64,000 bases of DNA from Dehalococcoidia bacterium (GCA_022827945.1 JAJEIT010000065.1:1-64000); one strand, 5' to 3'; counted from the first letter of the stretch, positions 1 to 10,145 are shown. Numbers and translations: made by a program. Notes: generated from the letters alone by a model not told the origin.

Positions 1-403
1 CGAGCGCGTCACGCTGCGGATCGCGGCGGAGCACGCCGACATCTACAACAACCTCGCGGGGCACCACTCGAATCTCGCGCACAAGGTGAAGGTGCTCCGG
101 GAGCACTGCGCCGACATCGGCCGCGACCCGTCCGAGATCAGGATCAGCCAGCAGACGCTCGTGACGATCGCGCCGGACGAGGCCTCAGCGGCGCCGATGA
201 TCGAGCGGGCGCAGAAGATCTTCGGCGGGCATCTCGGCGACCCGACAGGGCCGCTCGCGCTCTCAGGCAGCCCCGAGCGCATCCGCGACCAGATCGCGGC
301 CAACCGCGAGGCGGGCTGTGACATGTTCGTGATCGAGTTCTTCGGCCGCGACACGCGCGAGCCGGCAAGGCTGTTCGCGGAGAAGGTACTGCCCTACGTG
401 TAG
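1..403 (+). CDS. LLM-class F420-dependent oxidoreductase, C-terminal part
   Basis: The reading frame is open from the window edge (codons in phase with position 2) to the TAG at 401-403, so the 5' end lies outside. The visible 133 residues match the C-terminal end of luciferase-like, F420-dependent TIM-barrel oxidoreductases: a strand reading RIAAEHADIYN, a helix with KVKVLREHCADIGRDPSEI, and a closing segment GSPERIRDQIAANREAGCD followed by FVIEFFG. This family usually transfers hydride from F420H2 to an unknown substrate. The substrate cannot be told. A second LLM gene lies at 37529. Confidence 0.85.
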   Translation, partial: ERVTLRIAAEHADIYNNLAGHHSNLAHKVKVLREHCADIGRDPSEIRISQQTLVTIAPDEASAAPMIERAQKIFGGHLGDPTGPLALSGSPERIRDQIAANREAGCDMFVIEFFGRDTREPARLFAEKVLPYV

Positions 404-451
404 GGGGAGGACCGACGCGCCTTGCGCCGCGCGGTAGGATGGCCAGTCCGG

Positions 452-549
452 GGGAGTGGATAGGGCCCGGTGGTCCTCGCCGTCTTCAAAACGGTCGCCT
501 CGTCGCCAGCGCGGCGAGGGGTGGGTTCGACTCCCATGCACTCCCGCCA
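452..549 (+). tRNA. selC: tRNA-Sec (anticodon UCA), CCA encoded
   Basis: This folds as a selenocysteine tRNA. The acceptor strand is 452-459 against 538-545 (seven pairs, with an eighth G459/G538 mismatch). The D stem has 6 bp (462-467/472-477) with a 4-base loop, a hallmark of bacterial tRNA-Sec. The anticodon stem is 479-483/491-495 with loop CTTCAAA, giving anticodon TCA at 486-488. A long variable arm of 9 bp (498-506/511-519) is followed by a T arm with TTCGACT, discriminator G546 and encoded CCA 547-549. A TAGGAT -10 box sits at 435-440. The tRNA decodes UGA as selenocysteine, which matches the selenoprotein gene at 61194. No selA, selB or selD is in the window. Confidence 0.95.
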
Positions 550-551
550 CC

Positions 552-624
552 TGAGTGGAGCGCCGCGCTGGCGCGCGGCTGAGGTTGAGGAGAGCGCGGC
601 GCTGGCGCCGCTGAGGGTGAGTGG
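552..624 (+). repeat. Left arm of imperfect inverted repeat
   Basis: It begins TGAGTGGAGCGCCGCGCTG two bases after the tRNA-Sec CCA end and ends GTGAGTGG. The reverse complement of 1016-1090 matches it over almost its full length. Inside are two hairpins (around GCCGCGC-TGG-CGCGCGGC and GCGGCGC-TGGC-GCCGC). There is no T-run, so it is not a classic terminator. Confidence 0.8.
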
Positions 625-633
625 AGGGCGAGT

Positions 634-990
634 GTGAACTACCGACAAGCGGTCGTCTGGCAGAAAGCGATGGGCATCGCCCGTGAGGTCTACGAGCTGA
701 CTCCGAAGCTACCCGGAGAGGAGCGCTACGGCATGCGCTCGCAGATAACTCGCGCCGCCGTGTCGATTCCCGCAAACATCGCCGAGGGTTGGTCTCGGGA
801 GACGCCCAGGGACAAAGCGCACTTCTTCGCCATCGCACAAGGCTCTCTGGGCGAAACCGATACGCTCCTCACTCTCTGCGAGGACTTCGGCTGGTTTCCC
901 CACGATGAGACGACTTCACTCAAGTCGCTAATGGACGAGGTCAGCCGAATGCTCACCACTCTCCGCCGCCGGGGCCGGGAAGCGGACTAG
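634..990 (+). CDS. Four-helix-bundle protein (S23/IVP family)
   Basis: A 118-residue protein of the four-helix-bundle family (TIGR02436-like), first known from open reading frames in intervening sequences of 23S rRNA genes and related to the Avd accessory protein of diversity-generating retroelements. Typical motifs are the N-terminal YRQAVVWQKAM, the central SQITRAAVSIPANIAEGW and the ARG/KAHFFAIAQGSLGETDTLL segment. The function is unknown; members bind nucleic acid in some systems. It starts at GTG 634 after a GGAGGGC Shine-Dalgarno that belongs to the left repeat arm. The gene lies alone between two inverted repeat arms, next to tRNA-Sec, which suggests a mobile or formerly mobile unit. 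Confidence 0.9.
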   Translation: MNYRQAVVWQKAMGIAREVYELTPKLPGEERYGMRSQITRAAVSIPANIAEGWSRETPRDKAHFFAIAQGSLGETDTLLTLCEDFGWFPHDETTSLKSLMDEVSRMLTTLRRRGREAD

Positions 991-1015
991 CCGCTCCGGC
1001 CCCCGAACGGCGCAC

Positions 1016-1087
1016 CCACTCACCCCTCAGAGCCGCGCAGCGGCTCGCTCTCCTCATCCTCAGCCGCGCAACAGCGCGGCGCTCCAC

Positions 1088-1090
<3 letters not shown>
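1016..1090 (-). repeat. Right arm of imperfect inverted repeat
   Basis: Reverse complement of the left arm at 552-624. The sequence of the internal hairpins differs from the left arm but pairing is kept (for example AGCCGC-TGCG-CGGCT against GCGGCGC-TGGC-GCCGC), which suggests selection for structure. Its outer TGA is the stop codon of gyrB (1088-1090, read on the minus strand). Confidence 0.8.
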
Positions 1091-3121
<2,031 letters not shown>

Positions 3122-3257
3122 TTAGAAGCCAGTGTTTCGGGCGTCCGGAAAGGGGCCTCCGGGCCTATACTGGCGGCGCCATTTCCGGCAACGAGAGCAC
3201 CAGATCCGCATGCTGTTCCGCCCTCCCGACCCCGCTCCCGCGGGCGCCTGACCCGCC

Positions 3258-3722
3258 ATGGGACTGCTTGACCGCTTCCGCACGTTCGACCGGCCGGAGC
3301 CGCCGGAACGGGTCACCCTGGAGGCGATCGGATGGGTGCGGAACGACGTCGCGAAGCCGCGGCCACGCGGGTGGGAGGATGTCGAGAGCGCCATCGAGGT
3401 GCTGCCCGAGCACGCGGAGCGGCTGCAGGGTCTCGACGAGTACAGCCACGTCGTCGCGGTCTTCTACATGGACCTGGCGGCGGACGCTCCGGAGAAGCCA
3501 TCGACGGTGCCCGTGGAAGGGGTGGAGACGGGGATCCTGGCGACGCGCAGCCAGCTTCGCCCGAACCACCTGGGGGTGGCGGCGGTGCCGCTGCTGGGCG
3601 TGGAGGGGACGGTGTTGCGGGTGCGTGGCCTGGACGCGATCGACGGGACGCCCGTGCTCGACCTGAAACCGTACCTTCCGCGTTACGATTCGCATCCGGA
3701 GGCGACGATCCCCGGCGAGTAG
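3258..3722 (+). CDS. TrmO/TsaA-like tRNA methyltransferase (UPF0066)
   Basis: A 154-residue protein of the TsaA/UPF0066 family, whose E. coli member TrmO methylates N6-threonylcarbamoyladenosine at tRNA position 37 using SAM. Family motifs are ESAIEVLPEHAERLQGL, the strand VVAVFYMDL, GILATRSQLRPNHLG and the C-terminal LDLKPYLPRYD. The usual tRNA-recognition C-terminal domain of TrmO is missing, as in many bacterial short members. A TATACT -10 box at 3166-3171 could serve it. No clear Shine-Dalgarno is present. Neighbouring gyrB is transcribed away from it. Confidence 0.82.
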   Translation: MGLLDRFRTFDRPEPPERVTLEAIGWVRNDVAKPRPRGWEDVESAIEVLPEHAERLQGLDEYSHVVAVFYMDLAADAPEKPSTVPVEGVETGILATRSQLRPNHLGVAAVPLLGVEGTVLRVRGLDAIDGTPVLDLKPYLPRYDSHPEATIPGE

Positions 3723-3763
3723 CACCGGAGCCGTTCACCGCCCGATCACACCAGCCCCACACC

Positions 3764-4534
3764 ATGACAGACGTGACAACCGCAACGATCGAACAAGAAA
3801 CCACCGACCGGAAAATCCACCTCGAAGTCGCGCACAACGTCCGCCACCTCGGCGGCCACCCCACCGCGAACGGGCATCACACGACCGCCTCCGACCTCAT
3901 CCGCAGCGGCGGCCTGCACGAACTGACCGATGGCGGCCTGGCCTCCCTCGCGGACCTTGGCGTGAAGCTCGTCGTCGACTTCCGCTCCGACGTCGAGCAC
4001 GAGCACTACCCGACGCCCGACCTCGGCTCTCTCGGCATCAGCCTCACCAAGGCGCCGGTCTTCCAGACCGACTACTCGCCGGGCGCGCTCGCCCAGCGGG
4101 AGGAGTACCCCGGCCACGCCGCCACCTACCGGCATTTCCTGACGGAGGGCGGCGGCGCGTTCCGCACCCTCTTCGAGACGATCGCCACGGCCACCGGGGC
4201 GGTGCTCTTCCACTGCGCGGTCGGGAAGGACCGGACGGGCGTGGCGGCGGCGCTGCTGCTGGAGCTCGCGGGCGTCCCCGACAAGCACATCATCGAGGAC
4301 TACGCGCTCTCGACGAGCGAGCTCGAGCCCCTGGTCGAAGAGCGGCTGGAGCGCTTCGAGGAGTACGGCATCAGCGTCGAGACAGGCCGCCTGATGATGG
4401 CCGCCCCGCCGCGCGACATGGAGCTCACGCTCGACTTCATCCGCGGGCGCTGGGGGTCGGCCGCGGGCTACATGGGCGCGCTGGGCCTCAGCCCTTCCGC
4501 CATCGAGGCCGTCCGCTCGCGGATGTTGTCCTAG
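3764..4534 (+). CDS. Tyrosine-protein phosphatase family protein
   Basis: A 256-residue protein of the PTP-like tyrosine phosphatase family (PF13350-like). The signature loop HCAVGKDRTG gives the C(X)5R catalytic motif with Cys as nucleophile; the Lys-Asp pair after the glycine is typical of this subfamily. An upstream NVRHLGG segment and the VVDFRSDVEHEH strand also fit the family. It probably dephosphorylates phosphotyrosine or phosphoinositides; the substrate is unknown. ATG 3764 is the first plausible start after the upstream TrmO-like gene, 41 bases away, so the two may be co-transcribed. Confidence 0.85.
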   Translation: MTDVTTATIEQETTDRKIHLEVAHNVRHLGGHPTANGHHTTASDLIRSGGLHELTDGGLASLADLGVKLVVDFRSDVEHEHYPTPDLGSLGISLTKAPVFQTDYSPGALAQREEYPGHAATYRHFLTEGGGAFRTLFETIATATGAVLFHCAVGKDRTGVAAALLLELAGVPDKHIIEDYALSTSELEPLVEERLERFEEYGISVETGRLMMAAPPRDMELTLDFIRGRWGSAAGYMGALGLSPSAIEAVRSRMLS

Positions 4535-4653
4535 CCCGGTCCAGGCTTGTTCCTACGCCCTGGGTCTCGCCGCGAGGGGTGCATGTCGGGCCCCGCCTGA
4601 GCATTGGCAGGAACGTGCTTTCGGACCACGAAACCGGGGGAATTCAGGTGATC

Positions 4654-4741
4654 TGGCGGAGAGGGGGAGATTCGAACTCCCGGTGCATTGCTGCACACCG
4701 CTTTTCGAGAACGGTACCATAAGCCACTCGGACACCTCTCC
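4654..4741 (-). tRNA. tRNA-Ser (anticodon CGA), CCA encoded
   Basis: On the minus strand the sequence starts GGAGAGGTGTCCGAGTGGCT and ends CTCTCC-G-CCA. Acceptor stem, D arm, anticodon loop CTCGAAA (anticodon CGA), a long variable arm around GTGTGCAGCAATGCAC and a T arm with GTTCGAATC are all present, as expected for class II tRNA-Ser. A TAGGAT -10 box lies 7 bases before the mature 5' end (4749-4754), which implies a very short leader. Confidence 0.96.
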
Positions 4742-4796
4742 GGGATCGATCCTAGCAACGTCCCCGAGTGCGCGCGAAACCGGGACTGGAGCCGCC

Positions 4797-6362
4797 GTGG
4801 AACCCTTCACCGTCGCCTGTTGCCAGGTCCGCGCCTATGCCCTCGAGGACGCCGAGGAGAACCTGCAGGGGCTCCTGCGGGCGCTCGACGAGGCGGGTGA
4901 GGCCGGCGCCCGGCTCGTGGCGCTGCCGGAGTGCGCCTACCCCGCCTACTACGTGCGCGATTCGGATCCGTACGCGCGCCCGGGCGTGCGGCCCTTCGCA
5001 GAGGTGACCGCGCTCTTCGCGGAGAAGGCGCGACGCTACGGCTACTGGCTGGCGGCGGGCATGGCCGTCCCCCACGAGGACGGCTCGCTGACGAACAGCG
5101 GCGTCATCTTCGACCCGAGCGGCGAGATGGTGGGACGCTACGACAAGGGCTTCCTCTGGCACTTCGACAACTTCTGGTTCCGGCGCGGCGCCGCGTTCCC
5201 CGTCTTCGACGCCGGGTTCGCGCGATTCGGGGTGCTCATCTGCGCGGACGGGCGGCAGCCCGAGATCGCGCGGTCGCTGGCGGTGAACGGGGCGGAGGTC
5301 ATCCTCGACCTGACGGCGTGGGTCTCGTGGGCGAGCACCGTCGAGCAGCTGAGCACGACGCAGTGCGAGTACCTGATGCCGGCGCGCGCGTTCGAGAACG
5401 GCGCCTGGGTGGCGGCGGCGGACAAGTGGGGGCCGGAGGGCAACACGCTCATCTACGCAGGCCGCTCCTGCGTCATCGACCCGCAGGGGAAGACGCGCGT
5501 GGCGGCCCCGAGCACGGGCGACCAGGTCGTCACCTACACGATCGACCCGGCGGAGGCGCCGGTGGGAACCGTTCCGCGCCGCCCGAGCCTCTACGGCCGC
5601 CTGACGAAGCCGTGGGAGGAATCGCCGGCGAGGGCGCTGCTGGAGGAACCGATGGTGCCGGCAGAGGAGAACCGGCGCATCGCGGTCGTTCCGGGTTCGG
5701 GCGACCTGCTCGACACGGGCGCGGTGATCTCGCGGTACGAGGCGCTCCGGGAGCAGGACTGCGACCTGACCGTGTTCGCGGGCGAGGTGGGGAGCGAGGG
5801 GTGGCAGGGCGCCCTGCCCTCGGTCGAGAAGGCGGTGCGGGCGAACGGCGGGGCTGTCGCCTTCGCAGTCGCCACGAACGGCTGCACGATGGAGCAGGCG
5901 GCGGTGCTCGTGACACCGGACCAGACGGTCGAGCACCGGGCCACCCACGGACGCGGCATCGATCTGGGCGAGTCGACGGCTCCGGTCACACGCACGGAGG
6001 CCGGAAACGTGGGGCTGGTCTGCGGGGACGAGGGGCTGGCGCCCGAGGTGGCGCGCTGCCTCGCGCTGGAGGGGGCGGACGTAATCGCCTGGCCCAGCTT
6101 CGGCGACCACCCGATGAACGAGCGAATCGCCCGCGCCCGTAGCGACGAGAACCGTGTCTACACGGCCGCCGCCTGGCACGGGGGCGGGGTGATCACGTCG
6201 CCGACAGGCGCTCCCCTGACGGCCGTGCCGGCGGGCACCGATATGGCGATGGCGGCGCAGGTCAACCGCTCGCAGGCGCGCTGGAAGGACATGGCGCCGG
6301 GAACGCACGCCCTGCGCGACCGCGTACCCGAGGCGTACGGAGCGCTCGTCGCGGACCGGTAG
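4797..6362 (+). CDS. Carbon-nitrogen hydrolase with a degenerate second nitrilase-like half
   Basis: A 521-residue protein. The first ~270 residues form a complete nitrilase-superfamily domain with the Glu-Lys-Cys triad: E45 in LPECAYP, K117 in YDKGFLWH and C149 in LICADGR. Such enzymes hydrolyse nitriles, amides or carbamoyl groups. From about residue 290 a second nitrilase-like fold appears to follow. It keeps a cysteine in LVCGDEGLAPE but shows no lysine at the expected place (it reads ATHGRG). This half probably lost activity. The GTG at 4797 is preferred because the nitrilase strand starts right after it (EPFTVACCQV); upstream codons would run into tRNA-Ser. Confidence 0.85.
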   Translation: MEPFTVACCQVRAYALEDAEENLQGLLRALDEAGEAGARLVALPECAYPAYYVRDSDPYARPGVRPFAEVTALFAEKARRYGYWLAAGMAVPHEDGSLTNSGVIFDPSGEMVGRYDKGFLWHFDNFWFRRGAAFPVFDAGFARFGVLICADGRQPEIARSLAVNGAEVILDLTAWVSWASTVEQLSTTQCEYLMPARAFENGAWVAAADKWGPEGNTLIYAGRSCVIDPQGKTRVAAPSTGDQVVTYTIDPAEAPVGTVPRRPSLYGRLTKPWEESPARALLEEPMVPAEENRRIAVVPGSGDLLDTGAVISRYEALREQDCDLTVFAGEVGSEGWQGALPSVEKAVRANGGAVAFAVATNGCTMEQAAVLVTPDQTVEHRATHGRGIDLGESTAPVTRTEAGNVGLVCGDEGLAPEVARCLALEGADVIAWPSFGDHPMNERIARARSDENRVYTAAAWHGGGVITSPTGAPLTAVPAGTDMAMAAQVNRSQARWKDMAPGTHALRDRVPEAYGALVADR

Positions 6363-6371
6363 GAGTGGCGG

Positions 6372-6995
6372 CTAGCTGCCGCGCGGCTTCAAGACTTCGA
6401 CCGTCAGCTCGCCGGGGATGGATGCGCGCGTCACGCTCAGGCGGGGGCGGGGTTCGGGAGTGGCGCCGGCCTCGCTGAGGAAGCGGTCGATGGGGTCGAG
6501 GTGGGCGCTGTCGAGGTCGGTGCGGTAGTTCATGGGGATGACGATGTTGGGGTCGATGCGCTGCATCAGGTCGGCAGCGACGGAGGCAGAGAGCGAACCG
6601 CCGCCGCCCACGGGCATGAGGAGGACGTCGACGTTCTCGAAGCGCTCGAGGATGGTCGCGTCGGGCGGGGCGTCGGGAAGGCCGAGGTGGACGATGTTGA
6701 CGCCGTCGATCTCGTAGTGGAAGGCCATCGTGCGGCCGTCCTCGCGGGCGACGGGGATGCCCGTCACGAGGATGCCGCGCACCTCGTACTCGCCCGGGGC
6801 CTGGAACACACGAGGTTCGCCGTGGACACCGTCGTGGTGGCTGATCTCGGGATCCTGGTTGCGGCTGAGGGTGACGATCTCGGCGGTGGTGCGCCCGAGG
6901 CTGTAGCCGGTCGAGGGAGCCACGGGGTCGGTGAGGACGGCGCCCTCGCGGCCACGAAGGCGAAAGCACGTGCGTCCCAGCCAGCTGATCTCCAC
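6372..6995 (-). CDS. MBL-fold metal-dependent hydrolase (UlaG-like)
   Basis: A 207-residue member of the metallo-beta-lactamase-fold group close to UlaG/YtnP-type hydrolases: an N-terminal VEISWLGRTCFRLRG, then DPVAPSTGY, the APGEYEVRGILVTGIP strand and a C-terminal VIPMNYRTD. The classic HxHxDH metal motif is not evident; the position usually occupied reads SRNQDPEISHHDG, so metal binding may be altered. I place the start at GTG 6995 and not ATG 7004. The ATG overlaps a TAGCAT box (7003-7008) that lies 7 bases before the GTG, and homologues begin at this residue. No Shine-Dalgarno is visible. Confidence 0.75.
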   Translation of the reverse strand: MEISWLGRTCFRLRGREGAVLTDPVAPSTGYSLGRTTAEIVTLSRNQDPEISHHDGVHGEPRVFQAPGEYEVRGILVTGIPVAREDGRTMAFHYEIDGVNIVHLGLPDAPPDATILERFENVDVLLMPVGGGGSLSASVAADLMQRIDPNIVIPMNYRTDLDSAHLDPIDRFLSEAGATPEPRPRLSVTRASIPGELTVEVLKPRGS

Positions 6996-7044
6996 CAGCC
7001 GCATGCTACCGGCGGTCCGGGAAACGCGGAAGGAAACGCAGGCG

Positions 7045-8226
7045 CTAGCGCTGCAGGAGCACGCTCGCGTTCGAGCCGCCCAGCCCGAGACTCGTGACGA
7101 GCACGCAATCGAGGCGCTCGTCGCGGGTTTCGCGGACGACGCTCAGGTCGGAGCGCTCGGGGGGCTCGCGGAAGCCGGCGGCGGGGGCGACCTGCTGGCG
7201 GCGCATCGCCTCCAGCGCGTAGGTGAGCGCCAGGGGGCCGCCGGCGGCAAGCGTCTGACCGAGCGCGCCGGCGGGAGCGGTCACGCTCGCGTAGTAGACG
7301 TGACGCCCGAAGGTGCGCGTGAGCCCGACGGCGTCGGCGGCGTCGCGGTTGGCGCGGCCGTCCGCGCAGGAGGCGACGTGGTCGACCTGGTTCTGGAGGT
7401 AGCCGGCGGCGCCCAGCACGGCCTGCATCGCGCGACCGGCCTCGGCCGGGTCGCTGGGGTCGAGCGGTTCGGCGAGGGGGTCGAAGGTGCGGGTTGCGGC
7501 GGCGATGCGGGCGTGCACGGTCGCGTCCCGCTCACGGGCGTGCGTCTCTGCCTCGACGACGACGTAGGCCGCGCCCTCGGCGGGGATACAGCCGTCGGGG
7601 TGGGCGTCAAGGGGATGGGCGTCCTCGGGCGCGATCAGGCCCTGCTGGGCGAAGTGCGAGAGCACCGGCGGCTGCAGCGCCTGCGCAGCTCCGGCGACGA
7701 CGACGTCGGCCTCTCCGCGGGCGACGATCGCCGCTGCTTCGGCGACGGCGGCGAGACCGCTCGCCTCAGCCCCGGCGAGCCCAACGACGGCGCCACGAAC
7801 GCCCAGCGTTCGCGCCACGAGCTGTCCGTACGGCACGAAGAGCGTCGCCTGGCCGGGTGCGCGGAAGGCGAGGCCGTCGGCCACGGCGAAGCGGCGGGAG
7901 TCGGCGATGCCGGCCGTCAGTCCGGCGGCATCGACCGCCTGCAGGGCGGCATCGAGGCCGACCATCGAGCCGCGATCGAGGAAGTGCACGAGGTTTCGCG
8001 GGATGCGGGTATGGGGGCGGTAGTCGTCGGGGATGGGCCCGGCGCGGTAGGTCTCGGGACCTTCGTCGGGGGACCAGTCAGTGGCGGGCGAGCGGCCTTC
8101 GGCGAGCGCCGCCCACATCGGCTCGACGCCGCTGCCGTGTGCGGTCACGGCGCCGTATCCCGTAATGACCGGGGCGGCGGTGGGGCCTGGCAGGGGCTCG
8201 GTTGGGAACTGCGGCGCGTCGCTCAG
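7045..8226 (-). CDS. Beta-ketoacyl-synthase-like protein lacking catalytic residues
   Basis: About 393 residues with the thiolase fold of FabF-type ketosynthases: an N-terminal VITGYGAVTAHGSG, the ADVVVAGAAQAL strand, GCIPAEGAAYVVVE and a C-terminal SLGLGGSNASVLL. The active-site cysteine is replaced (AGAEASG where FabF has ACATG), the first histidine motif reads CADGRA instead of HGTST, and the second reads PAGALG instead of TGHLLG. All three catalytic residues are thus lost, as in chain-length factors (KS-beta). No standard start precedes the conserved N-terminus. The frame opens with CTG 8226, directly after the TAG of the upstream small gene, so the start is uncertain. Confidence 0.7.
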   Translation of the reverse strand: MSDAPQFPTEPLPGPTAAPVITGYGAVTAHGSGVEPMWAALAEGRSPATDWSPDEGPETYRAGPIPDDYRPHTRIPRNLVHFLDRGSMVGLDAALQAVDAAGLTAGIADSRRFAVADGLAFRAPGQATLFVPYGQLVARTLGVRGAVVGLAGAEASGLAAVAEAAAIVARGEADVVVAGAAQALQPPVLSHFAQQGLIAPEDAHPLDAHPDGCIPAEGAAYVVVEAETHARERDATVHARIAAATRTFDPLAEPLDPSDPAEAGRAMQAVLGAAGYLQNQVDHVASCADGRANRDAADAVGLTRTFGRHVYYASVTAPAGALGQTLAAGGPLALTYALEAMRRQQVAPAAGFREPPERSDLSVVRETRDERLDCVLVTSLGLGGSNASVLLQR

Positions 8227-8337
8227 CTAGTCGAGGTCCTCATCAAGAAAGTCGTCGACGCCGGCGCTACGACGCATCACGACCACCACGGAGGCGGCGA
8301 CGGCGAGGAGAACGAGGAGGGCGAGAATGCGCTTCAT
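8227..8337 (-). CDS. Small single-pass membrane protein
   Basis: A 36-residue protein: a two-residue basic N-terminus (KR), one hydrophobic helix ILALLVLLAVAASVVVVM, an RR stop-transfer, and an acidic tail DDFLDEDLD. ATG 8337 is preceded by an AAGGGG-type ribosome site. Its TAG stop abuts the ketosynthase-like gene with no gap, so the two are probably translated together. The function is unknown. I am fairly sure it is expressed because of the tight coupling and the good membrane topology. Confidence 0.5.
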   Translation of the reverse strand: MKRILALLVLLAVAASVVVVMRRSAGVDDFLDEDLD

Positions 8338-8410
8338 GGGTTGGCAACCCCTTGGTGAGTCGTAGGGAGCGAATTCGAGTATAGCAGCCCGTTCCCTGCG
8401 GGCAGCGCGC

Positions 8411-9232
8411 CTAGCCGTGCGCCTCGGCCGCGCGAACATCGCCCAGGAACGCGCCCAGCGCCCCCTCGAAGGCGCGCGGGGCGACGAAGGGCGCACCCTT
8501 GCCGCAGCCGTCAAGCGTCACGAGCCGCCCGCTCGGGAGCGTGTCCGCGAGGAGTCGCGCGGCGGGGAGCAGCGGGTCCTCCTCGCCCGCGACCACGAGG
8601 GCGGGGACGGAAAGGGCTGCAAGCCGCGCCAGAAGGCCGTCACGGCCGGCACGGGCCCCGTGGGCGGCTGCGAACGCTTCGGCGTCCGTGTGCCGGTAAC
8701 GCTCGCGGGCGGAAGCTCGCAGGTACGTGCCCGTGAGGGGCATGGCGGCGCCAGCGCCGGCACGTCCCGTGCCGAACCTCGCTGCGAGGCGGCCGTGCTC
8801 TCCGCGCTCCGCCTCGCAGGCACGGAGCGCCTCGTCGTAGGTGGGGTGGTCGGCGGCGGGGAGGGCGCCGTTGACGACAATGCGCTCGACGCGCTCGGGG
8901 GCGTCCAGGGCCAGCTCGAGCGCCACCTCAGCGCCGAAGCCGGCGCCGATGACCGCGCAGGCGTTTACGCCCTCGGCATCGAGCAGGGCCGTGAGGTCGG
9001 CGGCGTAGTCGCGCATCCCCGGGGGTGAGGCGGGTTTGGGGGGCCAGCCGCTCTCGCCGAAGCCGCGGAGGTCGGGCGCGATCGTGCGGAAATCGTCGAC
9101 CATGTCCGCGGCGAGCGCGCGCCAGACCCGGCGGTCGTCGGGGATGTCGTGCAGGAGGAGGGCGGCGGGGGCGTCCGCCGCGCCGGCGACATTGTAGGCA
9201 AGGGTCCAGGTTCCGCGATCGAGCTCGGGCAC
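8411..9232 (-). CDS. Alpha/beta-hydrolase-fold protein without nucleophile
   Basis: A 273-residue alpha/beta-hydrolase fold with LLLHDIPDDRRVW (oxyanion region), PDLRGFGES and a nucleophile elbow that reads GAGFG in place of G-x-S-x-G. The C-terminal histidine position reads GCGKGAP in place of GAGH. The acid GEEDPLLP is kept. With Ser and His both missing, normal esterase chemistry is unlikely. GTG 9232 is chosen because a TAGCCT box ends 7 bases upstream (9240-9245) and the fold starts soon after. It lies 10 bases downstream of the PAP2 gene on the same strand. Confidence 0.75.
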   Translation of the reverse strand: MPELDRGTWTLAYNVAGAADAPAALLLHDIPDDRRVWRALAADMVDDFRTIAPDLRGFGESGWPPKPASPPGMRDYAADLTALLDAEGVNACAVIGAGFGAEVALELALDAPERVERIVVNGALPAADHPTYDEALRACEAERGEHGRLAARFGTGRAGAGAAMPLTGTYLRASARERYRHTDAEAFAAAHGARAGRDGLLARLAALSVPALVVAGEEDPLLPAARLLADTLPSGRLVTLDGCGKGAPFVAPRAFEGALGAFLGDVRAAEAHG

Positions 9233-9242
9233 GGGCGGGAGG

Positions 9243-10145
9243 CTACGCCACCCTGTCCATGATGCGCGAACCCAGGTCCGAGGAGCGCGAGCGCAGGCGC
9301 TCAACCAGCGGCAGGCGCAGGCGGGCGCGAAGTCCCGCCCAGAGGCGCAGGGCGGGAGCGCGCAGGAGCTCCGTCAACCGCGCGCTTACACCGATGCGGT
9401 CGAGGTAGGCCACCGCGATCCAGCAGACGGCGACGACCAGCCCGCCGATGACCATGTCGAAGAAGAAGTGGTTCCCGGTGACGACGATGGCCCACCACAT
9501 CACGACCGACATGGCGACAGCCAGGGCGCGCAGGTAGGGGTTGGTGGTGTTGACCCAGATGGCCGCGGAGGCGAGCGCAATCCAGCCGAAGTGGAAGCTC
9601 GGGAGGGCGGCGAAGTCGTTCACGAAGGGCGCGGGCTGGAGGTAGACCACGTCGGCGCTGCCGTGAACCGTATCGACGAAGCCGAAGTCGATGCCGGAGA
9701 GGTGGATGAGGCGGGGCGGGGCCGTCGGCAACAGCCAGTAGGCCACGATCCCGACGACGCCCGATAGCAGCATGACGTTGCGCACGAAGCGGAAGCGGGA
9801 GGGGTTCTTGATGGCGAGCCAGGTGCCGATGGCCGCGAGGACGGGGTAGTGGCCCCACGCGTAGACCTGGTTGGCGATATCCATCAGGAGTTCGTACGGG
9901 AGGAAGAACTCCTGCCAGTGCAGTTCCGTGAAGATTCCCATCCGCTTTTCCAGATCGATGATCTGCAGGCCGCGGCTGAGCGAAGCCTCGATATCATCGG
10001 GCCGTCCGCCGCGCACGAAGAAGTACACGAAAAGGGCCCCGATCGTTCCGAACATCTCGACGGAGGCAATGCCCAGCCTGCGCACATCGAGATACCAGGG
10101 AAGGGGCCGCGTTATGGGGCGGGAAAGGAACTGCGGGCGCTGCAT
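9243..10145 (-). CDS. PAP2-family membrane phosphatase / inositol-phosphoryl-transferase-like
   Basis: A 300-residue protein with about six transmembrane segments and the phosphatase motifs of the PAP2_3 group: LPSFHFGW (motif C2, His) and VTGNHFFFDMVIG (motif C3, His and Asp). Related proteins are inositol-phosphoceramide-synthase-like enzymes or lipid phosphatases acting on the outer leaflet. ATG 10145 is preceded by a GGAGGG Shine-Dalgarno. The substrate is unknown. Confidence 0.82.
   Translation of the reverse strand: MQRPQFLSRPITRPLPWYLDVRRLGIASVEMFGTIGALFVYFFVRGGRPDDIEASLSRGLQIIDLEKRMGIFTELHWQEFFLPYELLMDIANQVYAWGHYPVLAAIGTWLAIKNPSRFRFVRNVMLLSGVVGIVAYWLLPTAPPRLIHLSGIDFGFVDTVHGSADVVYLQPAPFVNDFAALPSFHFGWIALASAAIWVNTTNPYLRALAVAMSVVMWWAIVVTGNHFFFDMVIGGLVVAVCWIAVAYLDRIGVSARLTELLRAPALRLWAGLRARLRLPLVERLRSRSSDLGSRIMDRVA

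Noticed and set aside
498..519. The strong hairpin inside 498-519 as a terminator.
   Set aside because: It is the long variable arm of tRNA-Sec; there is no T-run.
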